DNA of 64,000 bases from Kibdelosporangium philippinense (GTDB lineage Bacteria; Actinomycetota; Actinomycetes; Mycobacteriales; Pseudonocardiaceae). The position numbers and the translations under genes are program-made. This document shows, one piece after another, positions 42,280 to 51,010 of the stretch. Under the pieces are notes generated by a model, which was given only the letters and a program-made list of their open reading frames with translations, did not search any database and was not told where the DNA came from. How positions within the stretch are numbered: the stretch's first letter is position 1; each line of letters starts with the position of its first letter. Location: assembly GCF_021390435.2 (NCBI RefSeq), contig NZ_JAJVCN010000003.1, positions 496,001 to 560,000 of the forward strand, read 5' to 3'.

Positions 42280-43167
42280 CGCCCGCAGCGCGACAGCGAG
42301 CAACTCGGCGGCTGAGCCAAGAAGCTTGCGTCCGCCAGGCCATACGGCGCGCAACTGTCGCCTTAGGTCCAGCCCGTCGACCGCGACTTCGACAAGGCGC
42401 CCTTCCGACAGGTCTGCGTCGACCGCGAGAACACTGAGGACAGCCGGTCCGGCGCCGTCGACGACCGCGCTTCGTACAGCTGTGGTCGACCCAAGTTCGG
42501 CGACGGGTTGAAGTTCGCCCACTTTGGCCCGTCGCAAGGCTCGCTCGAGGGTTTCCCTAGTCCCCGAACCACGTTCGCGGACGACCAACGGGGTGTCGGC
42601 CAGTTCAACGGCGGTGAGCGGTTTGCGCCGACGTGCCCACGCATGATCCGGCGACACAACAACCGCGAGCCTGTCAGTCGAGACCCTGCGGGCAGACAGT
42701 TCAGCTGGGACAGTCGGGGACTCGACGAATCCAAGATCGACCTCACCGCCCCGGACGAGGTCGCAAACAAGGCTGGAGTTGGTCACGACGAGGCCGACGT
42801 AAAGGTCGTTACGGGCCCTTCGCAGCTCGCCGATCCAGCCGGGCGCGAGATGTTCAGCGACCGTCAGGCTGGCCGCGACACGCAGCTCGGCCGCTCGCCT
42901 CGATCGCAGCGCTTCCGCGCCCGTGACCAGGACGTTCAGCTCGTCGAGCACCCGCCTTGCCCAGTCCGTGACGACCCTTCCGTCCGGGGTGAGCGCGGAT
43001 CCGCGGCGGGTACGGTCGACCAAGGCAAGGCCGAATTTGCGCTCGAGACTGGACAGCCGCTTGCTCGCTGACGGCTGCGCGATGCCCAGTTTGGCCGCCG
43101 CCCTGCCAATGCTGCCCAGCTCACCGACCAGCACAAGCAGACGCAACGACTCCAGATCGGGAGTCAT
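42256..43167 (-). CDS. LysR family transcriptional regulator
   Basis: 303 aa. HTH SIGRAAAKLGIAQPSASKRL (about residues 20-39) and the LysR substrate domain from about 90 (LRVAASLTVAEHLAPGWIGE). The pattern resembles CysB/CysL-like LysRs, but the target is unknown. ATG 43167 is used in preference to a GTG two codons upstream. An inverted repeat GTCATA...TATGAC at 43163-43183 covers the start codon and may be its autoregulatory site. No gene divergent from it is present; the 22-bp array begins about 140 bp upstream. Confidence 0.88.
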   Translation of the reverse strand: MTPDLESLRLLVLVGELGSIGRAAAKLGIAQPSASKRLSSLERKFGLALVDRTRRGSALTPDGRVVTDWARRVLDELNVLVTGAEALRSRRAAELRVAASLTVAEHLAPGWIGELRRARNDLYVGLVVTNSSLVCDLVRGGEVDLGFVESPTVPAELSARRVSTDRLAVVVSPDHAWARRRKPLTAVELADTPLVVRERGSGTRETLERALRRAKVGELQPVAELGSTTAVRSAVVDGAGPAVLSVLAVDADLSEGRLVEVAVDGLDLRRQLRAVWPGGRKLLGSAAELLAVALRASGVDRDG

Positions 43168-43183
43168 AACCACAGGGTATGAC
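43163..43183. promoter_or_regulatory. Inverted repeat over the LysR start codon
   Basis: GTCATAACC, ACA, GGGTATGAC: near-perfect inverted repeat centred just upstream of and overlapping the LysR start. Placement suggests autoregulation. Confidence 0.5.
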
Positions 43184-43309
43184 CTGGGTACGGGTCAGGC
43201 GACTGGGGCAGGCGTCCACAAGGGCAGATGTTGGGTAGATCCACGCAATCCTTGGATCTAAGGGTCTTCGAGGAGGCGGTCCCAGGGGACGACGTCATTG
43301 TGGCGGGCA

Positions 43310-43732
43310 TGAGGCTTCACGGTGCCAGTGGATTCACGTGCCGGTCCCGGGATTCACCGTGCCGGAGTGGTGGCTTCAGGGTGCCGGACCAGCGACTTCA
43401 TCGGGCCGGAACGGCATTTCGGTGTGCCGGAGTGGTGGACACGCGATGTGTGCTCGCATCTCGGGGTACTGGAACGTGCATCTCGGTGTGCCGGAACGGT
43501 GGACACGCTGTGCCGCAACGCGCATCTCAAGGTGCTGGAACGTGCATCACGGTGTGCCGCAACGGTGGACACGCTGTGCCGCAACGCGCATCTCAAGGTG
43601 CTGGAACGGGCATCACGGTGTGTCGGAGTGGTGGACACACCCTCGCGCAACGGTGGACACACCGTGCAGGAACGTGCATTTCATGCTGCCGGAACGGTGG
43701 ACACACTGTGTCGGAACGGTGGACACGCTTGG
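43310..43732. repeat. Tandem array of about 19 degenerate 22-bp units
   Basis: Units mostly exactly 22 bp, each ending in a form of GTGCCGGAACG or GTGCCGCAACG. Two 5' half types alternate: GTGGACAC and GCATCWC, and near the left end GATTCAC/GGCTTCA. Two adjacent 66-bp blocks of three units (43499-43564 and 43565-43630) are identical over their first 44 bp. The stretch 43184-43762 has no gene I can support. Confidence 0.85.
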
Positions 43733-43762
43733 GGTGGTGGGTCGGCGCGGTTTGGCTCTGTC

Positions 43763-44071
43763 TTATGTGGACAGTTTTCCTTCGATGTATTCCCCTGGGC
43801 TCAGGATGGGTGGGCCGATCGTTTCGTTCAGGTGGCGGCGGACCCAGCTGCGGGAGTGGCGGCTTCCTACGTGCCATCGGCGCGGGGTTCGGCGCCGATG
43901 GCAACGAGGTTCTTCGATCAGTACCCGGTAGTAGGGACAGTCGCAGTCGCATTGGCACAGTTCGCGCTGCAACCGGCAGAATTTCGTCTCCCAGTTGTCG
44001 ATCCCGAGTTCGTGCTCGCCGGACACACACTTACCGCAGTAGTGCATCCGTTGGCCGGATAAAGCCGTCAT
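43763..44071 (-). CDS. Cys-rich hypothetical protein
   Basis: 102 aa. The first half has three Cys pairs or clusters: HYCGKCVSG, NWETKFCRLQRELCQCDCDCP, consistent with one or two metal sites. The second half is Arg-rich (RCHRRRTPRRWHVGSRHSRS) and may bind nucleic acid. The tail ends GPPILSPGEYIEGKLST. No family recognised. It lies directly next to the 22-bp array and is read away from the deacetylase cluster. ATG 44071. Confidence 0.6.
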   Translation of the reverse strand: MTALSGQRMHYCGKCVSGEHELGIDNWETKFCRLQRELCQCDCDCPYYRVLIEEPRCHRRRTPRRWHVGSRHSRSWVRRHLNETIGPPILSPGEYIEGKLST

Positions 44072-44143
44072 CCAGCACCCTCTCGGAAAGTAGGGGACCG
44101 AAACTCCTACGGTGACGTAGGACAGCTCCGAAAAGTACCGCCC

Positions 44144-46591
44144 TTAGCGTGATTCAGCCGCCGCGGTCGCTCCTCTCGTCGTGATGAACCCCGACAAAAG
44201 TTGGCCCTGCGGCAGCTTTGTCAGTCCTGGAGACACTTGCAGGACATGCCGTTGCCCGTTCGCGAACACATAGGCCGTTCCCTTTTCGCTGGTCAGCAGT
44301 AATCCGTGCCGGATGCGGACCGGTCGGGCGGCCGGTGCGGCGCCCGGCGGGAGTCCGAGCCGAATGGACTGCTCGAGCGTTTGCGGAGAATCCACAGACG
44401 CCAATGCTTCCAACGGAAGTACGGGCGCAGGCGGATTTATCGGCCGGTCTGGTGGCGGTGTGTAACCGTCGAGCCGGGCGCGGCCCCAGCGGTACGGATC
44501 ACCTTGCACGCCGCCCCAAGTGGACCATCCGATCCGCGTTTGCCCAGTTCGGTCCTGTGTATCCGAGTCGTAGACAAGGATGTTGAGTCCGGCGGAAGCC
44601 GGATCGATCGCGCCGGGTACCTCCGAAAGAGGGACAGCGACCTCGACGGCATATCCCGTTTGCGTGATCTTCGACGCGACCCGGACTCCGGACGCCGCGC
44701 CTTGTTTGTTGTCGGCGTCCCGCAAAGCGCACGGCGGTCCTTCCGCTGTGGCAGGCAGAACGGCGAGTTTGTACGTGGTCGAGGTGTTCTCGGACCGTCC
44801 GCGTGGGTCAATGGTCAGCTCGACTGAGTCGGTGCGCCAATGCCGTTTGCAGTCCGCAGTGGCCAACCGCGTGCCAAGGACATCGTCAGTGACCGTGACC
44901 AACGCGAACAACGTGTCGTCGCGCCAGGACAATCGAGCCGTCGCCGAGCAGTCACTGACCGACGTACAGTCGTCTCCCTCCCACCGGGACGAAATATCCA
45001 ATTCCGGACCTGGATACTCTCCTGTCCCGGAAATCCCGTCCACCACAGGAGAAACACCGGCCTGCGGAATCGTGGTCGCGGGTACGAGTTCCAGCGCGGC
45101 CTGCGCGGTGCCGCCAGGAATGTTGATTGCATACCGGTAGTCGCCGCCGCGCATTCCCGTCGCCAGTGCCGGATCTGTATTGCGGACCGAGAATTTCACG
45201 ACCGCGCTCGCGCCAGGAGCCACGCTCGGGAAGCGCTGTTCGGGGCTCGCCTCGAAACCCGCGGGCATCGTCAACGAGACAGCACCTTCGCGCGCCCCTT
45301 CGCTGTGGTTGCGAATCGTGATGTCGATATCTCTGCTGCCACCGGACGGCAGTGTCAGCACCGGCGCGACCGAGTTGGCGAGTTCGGGATGCCCGACCTC
45401 CTGCGCCCACTGCTGGTACTGGGCGACCTGCGGCAGCGGCTGTTGGGACGCGGTCAGCGCTGGCACGATCTCGACCAAGGCTTCGGTGAATCCGGACTTT
45501 CCGCCGCTGGTGACACGGGCACCGATCCGCGCCTTGCCTGGTTTGGCGTCAGCGGGAACTGTGACGGTGTCGCCGCGAACAGCCCACCCGGTCGGCGGGA
45601 TCAACGTGACCGGGCCGCGCACGGACGACGTCACGTTGATCTTTACCTCGGACCCGGTGGTCACCGCGTACTTCGACGGCTTCGCGGAGAGTTTGGTCCC
45701 CAACGGCAATGCGCCGGGGACGACTGCGCCTTCGAGGATGCCGAGCGGCCCACGATTGTCCACGCGGTACGGCACCCGGCTGGCGATCTGGGTGAAGTAG
45801 TCACACCCGATCTTCTCGGGATCGGTTGGCACGTCTGGGAATCCCGCCCAGCCTTGGCTCGCGTACTCGCGCTGGGCAGCGCGTTCGACGTGCGCCCACG
45901 TCTGTCCGCCGTTCGCGGGCACGCCTCCCCACACACCCCAGACCCGGTCGGTCGGTTCGGTCGGGGTGAAGGCGCTGACGCAGTTCGAACCTGTGGTGCG
46001 CGTGCCCGTGAGGCCGCTGGTGAACAGCCGCGACGCCGCCCACGGCGGTAATCCCTGGTCACGGAACGCCTTCGGATCGGCGGCTTGGTCGAATGCCTCG
46101 ATCGCCAGCCGCGCCGCGTACTGGTGGTTGCCGTGATTGCCCGGCGAAGGCGCCGGGTTCATGGTGATCACGACCTTCGGTTTGGTCTGCCGGATCACCC
46201 GGACGAGCTTGCCGAGCGAGTCTTCATGACCCCATGCCTGCTGGGTCAACGGCGAGCTGACCGTGTAGTAGAAGTCGGCTTTGTCCAAGTTGAAGACGTC
46301 GGCGATCCCGGCTTTGCCGACCGCGCGTCTCTCCTCGGCTTCACGCAACCGGCCGAGCTCTGGTCCTTCCTCGGTGCCGACGGCGTTTCCGCCGCCTTCA
46401 CCACGTGTCACCGTGACCACGCCCGACCGGACCTTGAACTGGCCGAGCGCCGCGAGCGAACCCGCTTCGTCGTCCGGGTGCGCGCCGACGAAGAGCACGT
46501 CGAGCTCCGCGCGATCCCGTTCGGTCGCTTGAGCGGGGACCGCCACCGCACTGGCGAGAAGAACAAGGGGGAGCAAGGCGAGCTTGCGCAC
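44144..46591 (-). CDS. Secreted PIG-L (LmbE-like) deacetylase with C-terminal carbohydrate-binding-like domain
   Basis: 815 aa. Signal peptide LALLPLVLLASAVAVPAQA. PIG-L deacetylase domain about 28-270 with Zn motifs AHPDDE (about 38) and HGNHQYAA (about 154). Then an Ig/NPCBM-like beta region (about 300-500) and a C-terminal CBM9-like domain (about 540-715: SRWEGDDC, DTLFALVTVTDDVLG, HWRTDSVELTIDPRG). It is too long and secreted to be mycothiol MshB. Probably removes N-acetyl groups from an extracellular glycan. It is the last gene of an ABC sugar operon, 16 bp after the permease. Confidence 0.88.
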   Translation of the reverse strand: MRKLALLPLVLLASAVAVPAQATERDRAELDVLFVGAHPDDEAGSLAALGQFKVRSGVVTVTRGEGGGNAVGTEEGPELGRLREAEERRAVGKAGIADVFNLDKADFYYTVSSPLTQQAWGHEDSLGKLVRVIRQTKPKVVITMNPAPSPGNHGNHQYAARLAIEAFDQAADPKAFRDQGLPPWAASRLFTSGLTGTRTTGSNCVSAFTPTEPTDRVWGVWGGVPANGGQTWAHVERAAQREYASQGWAGFPDVPTDPEKIGCDYFTQIASRVPYRVDNRGPLGILEGAVVPGALPLGTKLSAKPSKYAVTTGSEVKINVTSSVRGPVTLIPPTGWAVRGDTVTVPADAKPGKARIGARVTSGGKSGFTEALVEIVPALTASQQPLPQVAQYQQWAQEVGHPELANSVAPVLTLPSGGSRDIDITIRNHSEGAREGAVSLTMPAGFEASPEQRFPSVAPGASAVVKFSVRNTDPALATGMRGGDYRYAINIPGGTAQAALELVPATTIPQAGVSPVVDGISGTGEYPGPELDISSRWEGDDCTSVSDCSATARLSWRDDTLFALVTVTDDVLGTRLATADCKRHWRTDSVELTIDPRGRSENTSTTYKLAVLPATAEGPPCALRDADNKQGAASGVRVASKITQTGYAVEVAVPLSEVPGAIDPASAGLNILVYDSDTQDRTGQTRIGWSTWGGVQGDPYRWGRARLDGYTPPPDRPINPPAPVLPLEALASVDSPQTLEQSIRLGLPPGAAPAARPVRIRHGLLLTSEKGTAYVFANGQRHVLQVSPGLTKLPQGQLLSGFITTRGATAAAESR

Positions 46592-46607
46592 TGTTCTCTC
46601 CTAGCGT

Positions 46608-47414
46608 TTAGCCTTTGACCGCGCCATCCACCATGCCGCGGATGAAATGTCTTTGCAGGAACAGATAAAGCACCACCACCGGCAGTGCGACCAGCACCGA
46701 CGCAGCCGCCAGCAACGGCACGCTGGTATCGGACCGGCCCGAGAAGAACTGCAGGCCCAACGGGGCCGTGCGTAACGCTTCGCTGGTAATCATCACCCGG
46801 GCCAACAGAAACTCGTTCCACGTCCACATAAACACCAAGACCACCAACGTAACCAACGCAGGTCTGCCCATCGGGACGAGAACTCGCCACAGCGTCTGCC
46901 AGTGTCCGGCGCCGTCGAGCCGCGCCGCCTCGACTATGCCTCGTGAGGTCGACCGGAAGTAGGTCCGCATCCAGAACGCGCCGAACGCGATGGACTGGGC
47001 TGCCTGCGGCAAGATCAGCGAAGCATAGGTATCGGTCAGGCCGAGGTCGCGCAGGTCGTAGTACAGCGGGACGACGACAGCTTCGGACGGAACGGTCAAC
47101 CCCAACAGCAGCAGGTAGAACAGGGCATCACGGCCGCGGAAGTGCATGGTACCGAAGGCGTACGCGGCCAGGATCGACAGGACGACAGTGATCGCGACGA
47201 CGCTCACACTGACGATCAGGCTGGAGAAGAGGTAGCTGCCGAAGCGGGCTTCGTCCCACGCTTTGCCGAAGTTCGCCCAATGGATGCCGCCTTGTCCGAC
47301 CACTTCGGACCGCAACGCGGTGAAGAGGATGGACAGCATGGGATAGAGGGCGAAGATGGTGAAAACACCGAGGACAAGGTAGGTGCCGGCACGCTCGAAA
47401 CGGGAGGCGGTCAT
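46608..47414 (-). CDS. Carbohydrate ABC transporter permease (MalG type)
   Basis: 268 aa with six membrane segments. The EAA loop that contacts the ATPase is EAARLDGAGHWQTLWRVLVP (about residues 165-184), ending in the usual L-P. It is the second membrane subunit of a CUT1-type sugar importer with the gene at 47719. No ATPase is encoded nearby, which is common in actinobacteria that share one MsiK-like ATPase. Its ATG overlaps the stop of a 103-codon open frame (47411-47414). Confidence 0.93.
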   Translation of the reverse strand: MTASRFERAGTYLVLGVFTIFALYPMLSILFTALRSEVVGQGGIHWANFGKAWDEARFGSYLFSSLIVSVSVVAITVVLSILAAYAFGTMHFRGRDALFYLLLLGLTVPSEAVVVPLYYDLRDLGLTDTYASLILPQAAQSIAFGAFWMRTYFRSTSRGIVEAARLDGAGHWQTLWRVLVPMGRPALVTLVVLVFMWTWNEFLLARVMITSEALRTAPLGLQFFSGRSDTSVPLLAAASVLVALPVVVLYLFLQRHFIRGMVDGAVKG

Positions 47415-47722
47415 GACCGCCTCCTCAGGTCGATGGCGCCTGGGCAGGCCGAAGTGAAGCGAATGCGCGCGACTGAGACGGTCATGGCAGACGCCCTCCC
47501 GCGGGAAACAAGGGTTGGCGGGAACGGGCTTGGTCGAGTTGGCAGGGTGCCGAGCCGCCAGGGGCGAGGCAACAGGGTGTCGGCAACAGCCATGCCACCC
47601 CTCCCCAACAACACAAAGGCTGACAGCAAGGGGCTAAGCGGGAGTAGCCGTGCTTGAACAGCACCAACGCCTGCGATGGCAAAGGACGCGAGCGATTCCG
47701 CGTCCGAAACAGACACAGTCAT
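47411..47722 (-). other. 308-bp module with an open frame between two permease genes
   Basis: A 103-codon open frame beginning MTVSVSDAESLASFAIAGVG and ending ACPGAIDLRRRS. It overlaps both flanking permease genes by ATGA. A second MTVSV occurs at about residue 80. Composition is Leu/Arg/Pro-rich and no family is recognised. Both ends carry CATGAC, as would be left by an insertion at a former ATGAC stop/start overlap. It may be a dispersed non-coding repeat that keeps an open frame rather than a real protein gene. Confidence 0.5.
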
Positions 47723-48579
47723 GCTCGCTCCCTTCCGGTCACCCGGGTGATCACGTACGTCACCAGGAATGCCAGGACTGTGATGACCACGCCGATGGCT
47801 GCTGCCGAACCCACTTGGCCTGTGTGGAAAGCGCGCTGGTAGATCTCGTATGCGGGCACGGTTGTTGAGCCGCCTGGGCCGCCCAACGGGGTCATCATGT
47901 AGACCAGGTCGAACGTACGCAGCGCGGCGATCACGGTCAGCGTCAGTGCCACTCCGATCTCCCCTCGCAACGCCGGCAGGATCACCGAACGGAACTCCCC
48001 CGCCGGTCCGGCGCCGTCCAATCTGGCTGCGTCGAACAGGTCGGCGGAGACTTTTCCGATCCCACCGAGAAACAACACCATCGCGAGACCAGTCTGCACC
48101 CAGGTACCGACAATTCCGACCGCCAGCAGGGCCGTCGAGGAGTCTCCTAGCCATGCTTTTCCTTGTGTGCCAAGGAAAAAATTTAATGCTCCGTCTGGCG
48201 CGAAGATCCTTTGCCAGGCCACAGCCACCACGACCATAGCTATTACCTGCGGCAAGAACAGGACCGTCCGGAAGAACGGCAACCCGCGTATACGCACCCT
48301 ATGGAGGGCCGTAGCGAGTACGAGTCCTATGCAGACAGGCAACACCGAGAAGAACAGGATCAACACAGCTACGTGCCCGAAGGCTGCGAGCGCTCCTTCT
48401 TCGGCGAATAGTGCCGCATAATTCGACAGCCCGGCCCAGGTTCCCAAGGACAGACCATCCCAAGTGAACAAGGACAGCCATCCGCTGTGCAGCAATGGGA
48501 AGAGCAAAAAAGCCGCGTAGACGAGCAGGGCGGGCAGGGCGTAGAGATACCCCACCCGCCGCGGTTCACCGACCGCCAC
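47719..48579 (-). CDS. Carbohydrate ABC transporter permease (MalF type)
   Basis: 286 aa with six membrane segments and the EAA loop FDAARLDGAGPAGEFRSVIL followed by PALRG (about residues 180-205). First permease of the CUT1 importer. It begins MAVGEPRRVGYLYALPALLV and overlaps the end of the binding-protein gene by 14 bp. Its stop overlaps the start of the 308-bp module. Confidence 0.93.
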   Translation of the reverse strand: MAVGEPRRVGYLYALPALLVYAAFLLFPLLHSGWLSLFTWDGLSLGTWAGLSNYAALFAEEGALAAFGHVAVLILFFSVLPVCIGLVLATALHRVRIRGLPFFRTVLFLPQVIAMVVVAVAWQRIFAPDGALNFFLGTQGKAWLGDSSTALLAVGIVGTWVQTGLAMVLFLGGIGKVSADLFDAARLDGAGPAGEFRSVILPALRGEIGVALTLTVIAALRTFDLVYMMTPLGGPGGSTTVPAYEIYQRAFHTGQVGSAAAIGVVITVLAFLVTYVITRVTGRERA

Positions 48580-49873
48580 GGCTCGACTCCAGGTCAGCCT
48601 GGAGTTTGCCGAGGAACGCCTCCACGTCCAGTTGCTTGGCCATCAGCTGTTCGACCGCGCCACCGACCACCTCATACGCATTGGGCGTCGCGTAGTCCAA
48701 GTACGGCACCATTTTCTGCGAGGTCGATGCCTCCTGCCACTTGTCGAGCACTTCACGCTCCGGCCCGGAACCGGGTTGCTGGGCGGCGTCGATCACCGGC
48801 AGGTTTCCGCTGGTGGCAACGACTTTCATGGCGGACTGTGTGGTGATGAAGTCGATGTACGCCGCAGCTGCGTCGGGATTGCGGGACTTGGAACTGATCG
48901 CCCATGGCAAGCCGGTTCCGCCGGTCACGGTCCCGCCGGGCGGGAGCATGAATCCGACGTTGTCCTTCATCGCGTCCTTCAACGTCGCCAGGCTCCATGT
49001 GCCGTTGACGTGGAAGACGCCTTCGCCCGAGGCGAACTTCGCGGTCGCGTCATCACCCTTCAATCCGGCGAAACCTGTTGTCAGATAATCGACCCAGCTG
49101 CTGACCTGCCGTGCCGCTTGCCGGTTCGGCTCGGTCAGCCAGTTCGCGTCCGCCGTGCCAGTGGCCAGTTTGGATTCGGCGGCTGGGGTGCTGAACCTGT
49201 GCATGGCCAGGGCGAACAGGTACGGGCCCGAGCTCTTTTCCAGGTTTCCGATCTGCAGGGCCACCTGGCCTGCGGATTTGGCCTTGGCCAGTGCCGCGTC
49301 GAACTCTTGCCACGTCTTCGGCGGCGTCAGGCCGAGCTCGGTCAGTTTGGCTCGGTTGTACCAGATTCCGACCAGCTCACCGGTCTGTGGAACACCGTAG
49401 AGCTTGCCCTCGCCCAAGACATCGCCGCTGTCCGGGTAGCTGGCGAGCTTACGGACCGACTCCGGGAAGCGTTCTGTCCATTTATAAGCAGTAGCGTAGG
49501 CATCCACCGGCCGCACCAGACCGGCTTTGACGAACGCGCCGAGGTCCTGTTTGCCATTGTTGACCTGGGCGATGTCCGGTGCGTCGTTCGCGGTCAGGCC
49601 GAGCTTGATCGTGCTGCGCAGGTCGTCGAACGAGCGGGCCACCCGGTTGATCTTGATATTCGGGTACTTGGCCTGGAACTGCTTGTTCAGCTCGGTGATC
49701 TGGGCTTCCTGGGCCGGTCGGGTTTCCTGGTCCCAGATGGTCAGTGTCACGTCGCCGAGCGCGGCGACGTCGGTCCGTACTTCCCCAGCAGATGGTTGTG
49801 CTGGCTTGTTGTCAGATCCTGGCGCACACGCGGCAAGAACCGCCGCGACGGCCACGAAAGCCATCAGCCTCAA
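48566..49873 (-). CDS. ABC sugar-binding lipoprotein (family 1)
   Basis: 435 aa. Lipoprotein signal MRLMAFVAVAAVLAACAPGS with lipobox LAAC. SBP fold: VTLTIWDQETRPAQEAQITE, DAPDIAQVNNGKQDLGAFVK, YGVPQTGELVGIWYNRAKL, FHVNGTWSLATL and the IDFITTQSAMKVVATSGNLP end. The TTG start at 49873 is chosen because it overlaps the kinase stop (TTGA) and has GAGG 6 bases upstream. It binds the sugar imported by the two permeases; specificity cannot be read but is probably a disaccharide given the GH4 gene. Confidence 0.92.
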   Translation of the reverse strand: MRLMAFVAVAAVLAACAPGSDNKPAQPSAGEVRTDVAALGDVTLTIWDQETRPAQEAQITELNKQFQAKYPNIKINRVARSFDDLRSTIKLGLTANDAPDIAQVNNGKQDLGAFVKAGLVRPVDAYATAYKWTERFPESVRKLASYPDSGDVLGEGKLYGVPQTGELVGIWYNRAKLTELGLTPPKTWQEFDAALAKAKSAGQVALQIGNLEKSSGPYLFALAMHRFSTPAAESKLATGTADANWLTEPNRQAARQVSSWVDYLTTGFAGLKGDDATAKFASGEGVFHVNGTWSLATLKDAMKDNVGFMLPPGGTVTGGTGLPWAISSKSRNPDAAAAYIDFITTQSAMKVVATSGNLPVIDAAQQPGSGPEREVLDKWQEASTSQKMVPYLDYATPNAYEVVGGAVEQLMAKQLDVEAFLGKLQADLESSRGGR

Positions 49874-50919
49874 GAGATTCCTCGCAATCCGATGGTCGCG
49901 CTCGCTCGACGGACCTTGGTGTCGCCATGGCTGGGCAGCAGGTCGTTGAGGAACGTGTAGCCACGCAGCTCGCGTTCGTCCCGGCGGCCAACCAGCCGCC
50001 ACCACGCCGCGATGTCACCCCAGCCCGGCGCGGACTGCGAGCCGCCGAAATGTTGCACGGACAACGCCGCGCATAGGTTTGCGAAATGCACCCGGTCGGC
50101 CAACGACCAACCCGCGAGCGTGCCGAGCACGAACCCGGCACCGAACACATCACCAGCGCCAGTTGGGTCGAGCGCGGCCACGTTCAGGCCCTTGACCTCG
50201 GCTTCCTCGCCCGTGCTCGAATCGATGGCGTAGGCGCCGTTGCCACCTCTTGTGACCACGACGACCGGCACGATCTCCGCGAGCGCCTTCGCTGCCGTGG
50301 TCACGTCGTCTGACCTCGTGTAACTGATCGCCTCGACGCTGTTGGGCAGGAACACGTCATATCCGTCGAGCAGTTGCCGCAGCATCGACGGCTCCCACCG
50401 CTCGGTCGGATCCCAGCCCACGTCGGCGAACAGCAGCGCGCCCTGCTCCTTCGACTTCCTCACCCAGCGGTCCGAGTGCAGGTCGACGTGCACGAAACAC
50501 GCCTTGGTCGCGGGCGGCGGGTCGAGCAGTTCGTCGGCGCTGATCGGCGCCGGGTGCCCGTGCGTGATCATGCTGCGGTCCCGGTCGATCGCCATGGACA
50601 CGGTCAACGGCGAGTGCCAGCCGTAGAACCGCCTGGAATGGCTGAGGTCCACACCTTCCTGGACCGCGAGCACATCCCAGCAGAAATCGCCGTACGCGTC
50701 CTCACCGAATGCCGCGGCGAGCCCGGTCCGCAACTGCAGCCGGCTCAACGCGACGGCCAGGTTGGCGATTCCTCCCGGACTGGACCCCAATCCGGTTGCC
50801 CAGACCTCCGTACCTGGCTCAGGCAGGTGGTCCAGTCCGGTGAAGATGATGTCGAGGAAGACCGTCCCCGACAGGAGAATGTCCAGCTCAGGGCCCCCAG
50901 CCGCTGGATCGGCAGTCAC
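49870..50919 (-). CDS. PfkB family carbohydrate kinase
   Basis: 349 aa ribokinase fold. SGTVFLDIIFTGLDHLPEPG at the N-terminus, GLGSSPGGIANLAVALSRL substrate loop, and the C-terminal DPTGAGDVFGAGFVLG with the catalytic Asp and anion hole. First gene of the operon toward the importer. Start GTG 50919 with GGAGG 6 bases upstream. It is divergent from the DeoR/GH4 pair. It probably phosphorylates a sugar of this pathway, possibly the imported disaccharide (see findings). Confidence 0.92.
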   Translation of the reverse strand: MTADPAAGGPELDILLSGTVFLDIIFTGLDHLPEPGTEVWATGLGSSPGGIANLAVALSRLQLRTGLAAAFGEDAYGDFCWDVLAVQEGVDLSHSRRFYGWHSPLTVSMAIDRDRSMITHGHPAPISADELLDPPPATKACFVHVDLHSDRWVRKSKEQGALLFADVGWDPTERWEPSMLRQLLDGYDVFLPNSVEAISYTRSDDVTTAAKALAEIVPVVVVTRGGNGAYAIDSSTGEEAEVKGLNVAALDPTGAGDVFGAGFVLGTLAGWSLADRVHFANLCAALSVQHFGGSQSAPGWGDIAAWWRLVGRRDERELRGYTFLNDLLPSHGDTKVRRASATIGLRGIS

Positions 50920-51010
50920 CGTGTGCCTCCTTCCCGATCCGCCGAGTCTGCACCCATCTGCAAAGAATTGACAAGTTGTCTGACGCAATCTGACTGATAT
51001 TGTTCAACTC
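50920..51010. promoter_or_regulatory. Divergent promoter region between kinase operon and deoR
   Basis: AT-richer region with a TTGACA near the centre (plus strand, near 50968) and TCTGAC direct repeats about 11 bp apart (GTCTGACGCAATCTGACTG). The direct-repeat pattern is what DeoR-type repressors bind. Exact -10 boxes are unclear. Confidence 0.5.

Noticed and set aside
43310..43732. CRISPR array
   Set aside because: Units touch one another without unique spacers, and no cas genes are present.
43228..44115. Plus-strand open frame running through the 22-bp array
   Set aside because: The 22-bp period is not a multiple of three, so successive units are read in different frames, as the drifting peptide pattern shows. 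No start signal is seen and the sequence shows DNA-level repetition rather than protein repetition.
44144..46591. Mycothiol deacetylase mshB
   Set aside because: The protein has a signal peptide and is 815 aa with extra carbohydrate-binding-like domains; MshB is cytosolic and about 300 aa.
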